Assembly: GCA_036274055.1 (NCBI GenBank)
Contig: DASUGM010000272.1
Location: 1 to 6,175 of the forward strand
Direction: 5' to 3'
From: DASUGM01 sp036274055
GTDB taxonomy: Bacteria > Acidobacteriota > Vicinamibacteria > Vicinamibacterales > SCN-69-37
DNA: 6,175 nucleotides
In this document: in pieces, positions 1-5,314 of the stretch
How positions within the stretch are numbered: position 1 is the first letter of the stretch
Layout of the letters: each line of letters opens with the position of its first letter
Program-made: the position numbers and the translations under genes
Notes under the pieces: generated by a model
What the model saw: only the letters and a program-made list of their open reading frames with translations
The model's database searches: none
Told to the model about the DNA's origin: nothing

Positions 1-1
1 C

Positions 2-772
2 GACACCACGCAGATGAAGACGATGGCCGTTCGCAAGGGCGACACCTACGTCGTCTCGGGCCAGAAGGTCTGGATCTCGCGCGCGGAGCATTCGGATCTG
101 CTCCTGCTCGTCGCCCGCACGACGCCGATCGATCAGGTGAAGAAGCGCGGCGATGGCCTGTCGATTCTGCTCGTGGACCTGCGTGAGGCGGTCGGTCGCG
201 GGCTGACGATCCGGCCGATTCGCACGATGATGAATCACGCGACGACGGAGCTGTTTTTTGACGACCTCGAGGTTCCGGCCTCGGCGCTCGTCGGCGAGGA
301 AGGGAAGGGCTTCCGATATCTGCTCGATGGCCTGAACGCCGAGCGGATCCTGATCGCGGCCGAGTGCGTCGGCGACGGCCGCTGGTTCATCGAGCGGGCG
401 TCGAAGTACGCGAAAGAGCGCGTGGTGTTCGGCCGGCCGATCGGTCAGAACCAGGGCGTGCAGTTCCCGATCGCGCGCGCGCACGTGAACATCGAGGCCG
501 CCGATCTGATGCGCATTAAAGCGGCCGCGCTGTTCGATCAGGGCGCGCCGTGCGGCGCCGAAGCCAACATGGCCAAGCTGCTGGCGGCCGACGCGTCCTG
601 GGAGGCCGCCAACGTCGCCGTGCAAACCCACGGCGGCTTCGGTTTCGCCGAGGACTACGACATCGAACGCAAGTTCCGCGAGACCAAGCTCTATCAGGTC
701 GCGCCGATCTCGACGAACATGATCCTGACGTACATCGGCGAACACGTGCTCGGGATGCCGCGATCGTACTGA
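2..772 (+). CDS. Acyl-CoA dehydrogenase, 5'-truncated by window edge
   Basis: This is the middle and C-terminal part of a flavin-dependent acyl-CoA dehydrogenase, which introduces an alpha,beta double bond into an acyl-CoA and passes electrons to an electron-transfer flavoprotein. The reading frame is open from base 2, and the residues before the first internal ATG (14) fit the family, so the true start lies upstream. Visible parts are the middle beta-domain segment VVSGQKVWISRAEHSD, the start of the C-terminal helical domain (LLDGLNAERILIAAE), the FGRPIGQNQ segment and the late QTHGGFGFAEDYDIERKF motif. The classical catalytic glutamate of the YEGT type in medium-chain enzymes is missing: the segment reads YQVAPIST, with Pro at 704-706. 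A Glu at 341-343 in GLNAERILIA aligns with the alternative base of isovaleryl-CoA and long-chain dehydrogenases. The final ...GMPRSY is typical of one ACAD subgroup. Family assignment is secure; the substrate is unknown. It lies upstream of the CoA transferase, separated by a palindromic element. Confidence 0.93.
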   Translation, partial: DTTQMKTMAVRKGDTYVVSGQKVWISRAEHSDLLLLVARTTPIDQVKKRGDGLSILLVDLREAVGRGLTIRPIRTMMNHATTELFFDDLEVPASALVGEEGKGFRYLLDGLNAERILIAAECVGDGRWFIERASKYAKERVVFGRPIGQNQGVQFPIARAHVNIEAADLMRIKAAALFDQGAPCGAEANMAKLLAADASWEAANVAVQTHGGFGFAEDYDIERKFRETKLYQVAPISTNMILTYIGEHVLGMPRSY

Positions 773-774
773 AT

Positions 775-1008
775 CAAGAGCCTTCAACATGAAGGACATG
801 AAGAAAACCACATTCTTTGGAAGGCATTGCGAAATGCGCGCTCGGAGAGACGCACAGATCTGCGAAGCCAATGAAGAGATCTCGCGAGCTCGGGATCCGA
901 TGAATTCTTCAGTACCTCCCTCCCAATCCCGCTCTCTCCCAGGATGCATCTCGTAATGCTCTCCAGAGAATTAGGTTTTCTTCATGCCCTTCATGTTGAA
1001 GGCTCTTG
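775..1008. repeat. Long palindromic intergenic element, copy 1 (234 bp)
   Basis: The outer arms 775-809 and 974-1008 are inverted copies with 34 of 35 positions matching; the one mismatch is 796 versus 987. The symmetry continues inward without gaps. Positions 775-850 against 933-1008 match at 64 of 76 by my count, leaving a poorly paired centre (851-932) that holds small palindromes such as CTCGCGAG (881-888). The left arm contains two degenerate 9-nt units, CATGAAGGA (788-796) and CATGAAGAA (797-805). The element starts two bases after the dehydrogenase stop codon and ends 12 bases before the likely start of the CoA transferase, so it fills nearly the whole gap. I see no real gene inside it. 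As RNA it could fold into one long imperfect hairpin. It lacks a following U-tract, so it does not look like a standard intrinsic terminator. Confidence 0.9.
788..805 (+). repeat. Two tandem degenerate 9-nt units in left arm of copy 1
   Basis: CATGAAGGA is followed directly by CATGAAGAA. The inverted copy in the right arm (about 978-995) carries the same two units with one base changed. The consensus CAYGRAGRA also describes most of the units in the second element near 5168-5194, which links the two elements. Confidence 0.75.
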
Positions 1009-1020
1009 GACCAAGACACG

Positions 1021-2199
1021 ATGTTCCCCTTCGATGACCTGACTGTCGTCTCGCTCGAGCAGGCGGTGGCGGCGCCGTTCGCGACGCGGCAGCTGGCCGA
1101 TCTCGGCGCGCGGGTCATCAAGATTGAGCGGCCTGGAAGCGGCGACTTCGCGCGCGCCTACGACACGACGGTCAACGGGCTGTCGAGCTACTTCGTGTGG
1201 CTCAATCGATCGAAGGAGTCGCTGACGCTCGACCTGAAACAACCAGGCGCGCCCGACATCCTCGATCGCCTGCTCGCGCGCGCCGATGTGTTCGTCCAGA
1301 ACGTCGGACCCGGCGCCGCCGGCCGTCTGGGTACCGAGCCGACCGATCTTCACGCGCGCTATCCGAAGCTCATCGTCTGTTCGGTGTCCGGCTACGGGTC
1401 GTCCGGACCGTATGCCGATCGCAAAGCTTACGATCTGCTCGTGCAGAGCGAAGTCGGGTTGCTGTCGCTGACGGGAACGGACGCCGAGCCGGCGAAGGTC
1501 GGCATCTCGGTGGCGGACATCGCGGCAGGCATGTACGCGTACTCGGGCATTCTCGCGGCGCTCTTCGCCCGCGCATCGCACGGCCGGGGTTCCGTGATCG
1601 AGGTGTCGCTCTTCGATGCGCTGGCCGAATGGATGAGCGCGCCGGCCGCGTTCACGGCCTACGGCGGATCGGCGCCGCCGCGGACCGGGGCGCATCACGC
1701 CTCGATCGCGCCGTACGGACCGGTGACGACCCGTGATGGCGACGCCGTCTTCGTGGCCATCCAGAATTCGCGGGAGTGGACGCGGTTCTGCGCCGATGTG
1801 CTGCGGCAACCGGACCTCGCCACCGACGATCGGTTCTCGACCAATCCGCTGCGCGTGACCCATCGCCGCGCGCTGGACGCCGCGATTGCCGCGGTCGCCC
1901 GCAACCTCTCCGTCATCGAGCTGATCGCCAGGCTCGACACCGCGCAGATCGCCTACGCGCGCATGAACTCCATGGCGGCCTTTCTCGATCACCCGCAACT
2001 GTCCGCGCGCGATCGCTGGCGCGAGATCGATTCACCGAATGGGCCGCTGCGCGCGCTCGTCCCGCCAGTGAGTATCGAGGATACGCCGCCGCGCATGGGC
2101 GCCGTGCCGGCGCTCGGCCAACACACCGATCCGATTCTTCGCGAGCTGGGATTCGGCGCCGCGGCGATTGCCGCCTGGCGCGCGGAAGGAACGATCTGA
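1021..2199 (+). CDS. CaiB/BaiF-type (family III) CoA transferase
   Basis: The 392-residue product is a family III CoA transferase, which moves CoA between carboxylic acids through an aspartyl-CoA thioester. Visible family features are the N-terminal nucleotide-like fold with APFATRQLADLGARVIKIE (residues 18-36), the SGYGSSGP turn (123-130) and GISVADIAAG (161-170), whose Asp166 corresponds to the catalytic Asp of formyl-CoA transferase. The length is close to the usual 380-410 residues. I chose ATG 1021 because family proteins normally begin a few residues before the LTVVSLEQ-type strand. A TTG at 1006 in the same frame lies inside the palindrome arm and is less likely. No convincing Shine-Dalgarno sequence precedes 1021: GAAGG at 998-1002 is too far away. 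The stop overlaps the MaoC start. The acid it activates cannot be determined; substrate assignments in this family are unreliable from sequence alone. Confidence 0.93.
   Translation: MFPFDDLTVVSLEQAVAAPFATRQLADLGARVIKIERPGSGDFARAYDTTVNGLSSYFVWLNRSKESLTLDLKQPGAPDILDRLLARADVFVQNVGPGAAGRLGTEPTDLHARYPKLIVCSVSGYGSSGPYADRKAYDLLVQSEVGLLSLTGTDAEPAKVGISVADIAAGMYAYSGILAALFARASHGRGSVIEVSLFDALAEWMSAPAAFTAYGGSAPPRTGAHHASIAPYGPVTTRDGDAVFVAIQNSREWTRFCADVLRQPDLATDDRFSTNPLRVTHRRALDAAIAAVARNLSVIELIARLDTAQIAYARMNSMAAFLDHPQLSARDRWREIDSPNGPLRALVPPVSIEDTPPRMGAVPALGQHTDPILRELGFGAAAIAAWRAEGTI
2184..2190 (+). promoter_or_regulatory. Ribosome binding site of the MaoC-family gene
   Basis: GGAAGGA lies inside the last codons of the CoA transferase gene, eight bases before ATG 2199. 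It fixes the MaoC start at 2199 although the frame is open far upstream (to 1776). Confidence 0.8.
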
Positions 2200-2702
2200 T
2201 GACGATCAAACCGGGCTGGACAGGGCGGGTATTCGAGGACTTCACCGTCGGCGACGTCTACGAGCATCCGCTTGGCCGGACGATCACGCAGGCCGACAAC
2301 GTGTGGTTCACGTGTCTGACGATGAACACCAACCCGATTCACTTCGACGCCGAGTACGCGCGCCAGACCGAGTTCAAGCGCCCGCTCGTGAACTCGTGCT
2401 TCACGCTCGCGCTCGTGACCGGCCAGTCGGTCATCGACCTGACGATGAACGGCGTCGCCAACCTCGGATGGGAGAGCGTCACGCTGCCGCATCCGCTCTT
2501 CGAAGGCGACACCGTCTACGCGAAGAGCGAAGTGCTCGAGACCCGCGAATCGAAATCACGCCCGAAGGTCGGCATCGTCCGCGTCAAGACCACCGGCCTC
2601 AATCAGGACGGCGCCATCGTCATCGAGTTCCTGCGCACGTTCATGATCTGGAAACGCGGCCACGTGCCTCACGCCACGAAGTCGCGAATCGACCCGAGCT
2701 GA
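2199..2702 (+). CDS. MaoC-family dehydratase, single hotdog domain
   Basis: The 167-residue protein is a MaoC-like hotdog-fold enzyme, expected to hydrate an enoyl-CoA or dehydrate a hydroxyacyl-CoA. The N-terminal FEDFTVGDVYEHPLGRTIT (residues 12-30) is the family's usual opening. The hydratase-2 active-site segment reads MNTNPIHFDAEYA (42-54), with His48 kept but Asn43 at the place of the catalytic Asp of (R)-specific enoyl-CoA hydratases. Later segments RPLVNSCFTLALVTG, NLGWESV and FEGDTVYAKSEVLE follow a subgroup often found beside CaiB and acyl-CoA dehydrogenase genes. The start ATG shares its A with the transferase stop TGA and has a strong ribosome binding site, so translation is probably coupled. 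About 18 residues after the last core segment (FMIWKRG) form a tail whose coding DNA overlaps the convergent MmgE/PrpD gene by 34 bp. Substrate is unknown; a mesaconyl-, itaconyl- or related branched enoyl-CoA is possible. Confidence 0.9.
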   Translation: MTIKPGWTGRVFEDFTVGDVYEHPLGRTITQADNVWFTCLTMNTNPIHFDAEYARQTEFKRPLVNSCFTLALVTGQSVIDLTMNGVANLGWESVTLPHPLFEGDTVYAKSEVLETRESKSRPKVGIVRVKTTGLNQDGAIVIEFLRTFMIWKRGHVPHATKSRIDPS

Positions 2703-3991
2703 TCGATGTTCCGCAGAAGCGTCAACGCCTCGCCGGCCTGCGCCGCCGACCGCACGCGCGTCGCGCAGGCAGTGAACTTCGCCGCCAACTCCGCGTCGCT
2801 TGCCGGGTTGCCGGGATATCCGCGGGCGCCGTGCGCTTCCTGCACGAAGGTGCGGCCGTCCTCGAGCCGCACCCGCACGCGCGCTTCGGTCAGCGCCGGC
2901 TTGCCCACGCCGATCTGGTCATCCACGCGCATCGACACTCGCGACATCAGCGAGGTCACCTTCGGATCCCGAATCCGATCGTCGTCGAACGTCTCGATGT
3001 CCACGCGGCCGAAGACGACGGCCGCGGCCGCGCAGAAGGGCATGCTGAACTTCGCTTCGAGCGCGCTGGCGGGGCGATCGTAGAGGAGGATCGTCGGCAC
3101 GATCGCGTCGACGTCGATCTCGATCCGCTCGACGTCGTCAGCCGAGAAGCGCTCCCGCGCGCGAAGATCGAGCAGCGCGTCGAGCGTCGGATGCGAGCCG
3201 GCGCACGACGGATACAGCTTCACGGTCACGCCGGTCTCCAGGATCTCCCAGCGCCGGCCGAGGTCCGACGTCGCGCCGGCGAGGTCGGCGCGCTCGCTGT
3301 CCAGCGCCCGCAGAAAACCCTGCGGGCCATCGAACGCGCGCGCGCTGCCGGTAAGACCGGCCTTGGCGAGCAGCGCTGCATGCACGCCATTGCGCGCCGC
3401 CAGTCCGGCGTGGAGCGGCTTCACCATCGTGCCGAAGTTCTCCTTGAGGCCGGAAGCCGAGGACGCCGCGATCGCCAGCGCGTGCGACGTGGCGGCGGCG
3501 TCGAGTCCAAGCAGCCGGCTGGCGCCGGCGGCAGCGCTGATCGTGCCGAGCGTCGATGTGCAGTGCCAGCCGCGCTGATAGTGACGCGGATTCATCAGCC
3601 GCCCGAGCCGCGCCTGGATCTCGAATCCCATCACGTACGCCTCGACGACCGCGCGGCCGGACGCGCCGGCGACTTCTCCCGCGGCGACGATGGCCGGCAC
3701 CAGCGGCGCGCTTGGATGCGCGAGCGAGACAAAGCACATGTCGTCGTAATCGAGCGCGTGCGCGGCGGTGCCGTTGGCGAGCGCGGCGTCCGGCGCGGAG
3801 GCTCGCGTGTCCGTGCCCCACACCGAGCAGGGCGCGCCGTCGGCCGTGGCCGTTGTCTCGCGGACGATCCGAGCGGCCGGCTCGGCGGCGCCCGCCAGCG
3901 CGACGCCAATCGTGTCCATCAACGCCGCCGCGGCTCGCGCGCGCGTCTCGGGTGGTGGATCGCAGTTCATGACGAACGCGGCCATGCTCAC
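2669..3991 (-). CDS. MmgE/PrpD family protein
   Basis: The 440-residue product belongs to the MmgE/PrpD family, which includes 2-methylcitrate dehydratase (PrpD), cis-aconitate decarboxylase and related lyases acting on small polycarboxylic acids. Its length is normal. Visible features are the N-terminal helical segment DTIGVALAGA (residues 26-35), NGTAAHALDYDDM ending at Met85, a following HPSAP, GWHCTSTLGT (Trp142-His143) and FGTMVKPLHAG (186-196), all hallmarks of the family. The start GTG at 3991 overlaps the upstream stop as GTGA; an ATG two codons later (3985) is an equally good candidate, and the purine-rich AGGGCGGA just upstream could serve either. The gene is last in the minus-strand set and runs tail to tail into the MaoC gene. 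The sequence does not tell whether it is a dehydratase, decarboxylase or isomerase, because annotations across this family are weakly tied to activity. Confidence 0.93.
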   Translation of the reverse strand: MSMAAFVMNCDPPPETRARAAAALMDTIGVALAGAAEPAARIVRETTATADGAPCSVWGTDTRASAPDAALANGTAAHALDYDDMCFVSLAHPSAPLVPAIVAAGEVAGASGRAVVEAYVMGFEIQARLGRLMNPRHYQRGWHCTSTLGTISAAAGASRLLGLDAAATSHALAIAASSASGLKENFGTMVKPLHAGLAARNGVHAALLAKAGLTGSARAFDGPQGFLRALDSERADLAGATSDLGRRWEILETGVTVKLYPSCAGSHPTLDALLDLRARERFSADDVERIEIDVDAIVPTILLYDRPASALEAKFSMPFCAAAAVVFGRVDIETFDDDRIRDPKVTSLMSRVSMRVDDQIGVGKPALTEARVRVRLEDGRTFVQEAHGARGYPGNPASDAELAAKFTACATRVRSAAQAGEALTLLRNIDQLGSIRDFVA

Positions 3992-4575
3992 GCGGGTCCG
4001 CCCTGCGTCCCGCCTTCCGGCACGCCAACCGCGGCCATGAAACGCTGTTTGATGAACACGCAGTCCTGCGGCGGCTTCACCGCCGGAGTTGATTCGTCCA
4101 CCTTGGCGACGATGACGAACGGGCCGCTGTCGCTGCGGCTGCGCGCGATCGCGTGATCCAGTTCCGGTAACGTCCTCACCGTTGCCGTCGCCGAAATGCC
4201 CATCGCGCGCGCGGCCGCCTCGAGGTCGGCGCCATGCGCGGTCGCCGTGTTCTGCCCGCCGGTCGTGCCGTAAAGACCGTTATCCCAGACGATCACGACG
4301 AGGTTCGCGGGTCGCACCCAGCCGATCGTCGCCAGCGATCCCAGGTTCATGAGCAGCGACCCGTCGCCGTCGAGCACGACGACGCGTCGATCGGGCTGCG
4401 CCATCGCCAGCCCAAGCCCGATGGAGGAGGCCAGGCCCATGCTGCCCCAGGTGTAGAAGTAAGTGTCGCGATCGCCGGCGGCGAAAAGGTCGTACGCAGG
4501 ATGACCGAGGCTGGCGATGACGAGATCGTCGCCGAACGCAGCCGCCAGATGACGTGTCGCCTCCAGCCGCGTCAT
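3988..4575 (-). CDS. ThDP-dependent decarboxylase, beta (cofactor-binding) subunit
   Basis: The 195-residue protein is the C-terminal, pyrophosphate-binding half of a split ThDP-dependent 2-oxoacid decarboxylase of the sulfopyruvate/phosphonopyruvate decarboxylase type (ComE-like). It shows the ThDP motif from GDG (residues 70-72) to DN (98-99) that binds Mg and diphosphate, preceded by YTWGSMGLASSIGLGLAMA (41-59), which is typical of these subunits. I chose ATG 4575 because it gives an ATGA overlap with the alpha stop, has GGGAG seven bases upstream, and begins MTRLEATRHL as related subunits do. An in-frame start at 4623 would add 16 residues of unlikely sequence overlapping alpha. It needs the alpha subunit to form an active site. 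The last roughly 30 residues (after VDESTPAVKPP) are variable. Substrate is not known; sulfopyruvate, phosphonopyruvate or another short 2-oxoacid are the family precedents. Confidence 0.9.
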   Translation of the reverse strand: MTRLEATRHLAAAFGDDLVIASLGHPAYDLFAAGDRDTYFYTWGSMGLASSIGLGLAMAQPDRRVVVLDGDGSLLMNLGSLATIGWVRPANLVVIVWDNGLYGTTGGQNTATAHGADLEAAARAMGISATATVRTLPELDHAIARSRSDSGPFVIVAKVDESTPAVKPPQDCVFIKQRFMAAVGVPEGGTQGGPA

Positions 4576-5111
4576 CCGCCGACTCCCGCCGTCGGCACCG
4601 TGAGCCGTCGCGGCAGCAGGCACACGCCCGCGGTGCGCGTCGCGAATGCGGTCTTACCCACGAGCGCGACCGTTTCCGCGGTCGTCTCCGGCGACGCCGC
4701 GGTCGCATGCGGCAAACCGATCGCGTCGCAGATCGGCGCGACCGCGCGGCCCATCGGCACCTGCGCCGAATTCCATTCGCCGGCATCGCCGCGCATGCTG
4801 ATCAAAATGAGGGCGGGAATCTGATACGGCACGAGGAGCGACGTCAGCGCGTTGATCGAATTGCCAAGCCCGCTCGACTGCAGCATCACCGTCGGCCGCT
4901 TGCCGCCCAGGTACAGCCCGGCCGCGATGCCGAAGGCCTCTTCTTCGCGGGTCGCGATCGTCGTCTCGACGTCGGAATATTCCTCGCGAAGGACGCGCAG
5001 GACGTGCGAGAGCGGGTTATCCGGCACGTAGACGACGTGGCGGCTGCCGGCGGCGTGCAGTCCGGCGCAGACACCGGCCGCCCACGGCATCAGCGCCGGT
5101 GGAGATGACAT
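4572..5111 (-). CDS. ThDP-dependent decarboxylase, alpha (Pyr-domain) subunit
   Basis: The 179-residue protein matches the N-terminal pyrimidine-binding half of split ThDP decarboxylases (ComD-like, sulfopyruvate/phosphonopyruvate decarboxylase alpha). Visible are VVYVPDNPLSHVLRVL (residues 26-41), the REEEAFGIAAG segment (55-65), which holds the glutamate that activates the thiazolium ring, and LQSSGLGNSINALTSL, which packs against the partner domain. The start ATG 5111 is the first in frame after an in-frame stop at 5121-5123. The Shine-Dalgarno sequence is weak, which could mean modest expression or a start slightly further in (Met8). It lies 43 bases downstream of the second palindromic element and is translationally linked to beta by a 4-bp ATGA overlap. 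The C-terminal end (RRLTVPTAGVGG) is short and fits a separated subunit rather than a broken fused gene. Confidence 0.9.
   Translation of the reverse strand: MSSPPALMPWAAGVCAGLHAAGSRHVVYVPDNPLSHVLRVLREEYSDVETTIATREEEAFGIAAGLYLGGKRPTVMLQSSGLGNSINALTSLLVPYQIPALILISMRGDAGEWNSAQVPMGRAVAPICDAIGLPHATAASPETTAETVALVGKTAFATRTAGVCLLPRRLTVPTAGVGG
4583..4587 (-). promoter_or_regulatory. Ribosome binding site of the ThDP beta-subunit gene
   Basis: On the minus strand this reads GGGAG, seven bases before ATG 4575. It supports that start over the longer open frame beginning at 4623. Confidence 0.65.
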
Positions 5112-5153
5112 CGGCGGAGTTTACTTCACGAGCTGAGTGAAAGGCCTCTGCCC

Positions 5154-5303
5154 CAAGAGCCTTTAACCTTGGAGATCATGGAGTTCACAGAGGAGAGCAG
5201 GTTCTTTCTTGGGGGAAGCCTTCGCGAGGTACGCATCTCGCTGCTCTTACCCAAGAATGAGAACCCGTTCTTCTCCTCGGCCTCCAAGGTTAAGAGCTCT
5301 TTG
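5154..5303. repeat. Long palindromic intergenic element, copy 2 (about 150 bp)
   Basis: The arms are inverted copies with small gaps. The 12-bp block at 5163-5174 (TTAACCTTGGAG) is perfectly repeated in reverse at 5282-5293. TTCTTGGG at 5206-5213 pairs with CCCAAGAA at 5250-5257, and the centre closes with GCGAG (5224-5228) against CTCGC (5237-5241). The outer edge begins CAAGAGCCTT, identical to the outer edge of the element at 775. The left arm carries three degenerate 9-nt units, and the right arm appears to have one fewer. It lies between the aminotransferase stop (5315) and the ThDP alpha start (5111), both on the minus strand. It would form a hairpin in a transcript crossing this gap. 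No gene is visible inside. Confidence 0.85.
5168..5194 (+). repeat. Three tandem degenerate 9-nt units in left arm of copy 2
   Basis: The units are CTTGGAGAT (5168-5176), CATGGAGTT (5177-5185) and CACAGAGGA (5186-5194). The repeating core is a GAG/GGAG every nine bases. In the right arm, read in reverse complement, CTTGGAGGC is followed by CGAGGAGAA before the shared TTCTTGGG region, so the arms differ by about one unit. Confidence 0.7.
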
Positions 5304-5314
5304 ACAAGCGCTTT

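Noticed and set aside
788..805. Repeat units as a CRISPR array
   Set aside because: The units are 9 nt, directly adjacent and degenerate, with no spacers, and they lie within inverted arms; no cas gene is nearby.
775..1008. Insertion sequence ends or a mobile element with its own transposase
   Set aside because: The interior is too short to encode a transposase, shows no conserved protein, and no clear target-site duplication is visible at the edges.
991..1998. Minus-strand open frame (335 codons) opposite the CoA transferase
   Set aside because: Arg/Gly-rich product with no recognisable domain, fully antisense to a gene with clear CaiB motifs; a shadow frame.
2168..4156. Long + strand open frame (about 660 codons) opposite the MmgE/PrpD gene
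   Set aside because: Its product is arginine- and histidine-rich low-complexity sequence without family motifs. It exists because strong third-position G/C bias in the real minus-strand genes removes stops on the opposite strand.
3988..5111. A single ThDP decarboxylase gene broken by a frameshift
   Set aside because: The clean ATGA overlap, a ribosome binding site before the beta start and normal subunit lengths match the known two-subunit arrangement, so this is a natural split rather than damage.
5292..5313. Short perfect palindromes AAGAGCTCTT (5292-5301) and AAGCGCTT (5306-5313) after the PLP gene as a terminator
   Set aside because: They have no loop and no U-tract on the minus strand; the first is part of the larger palindromic element.
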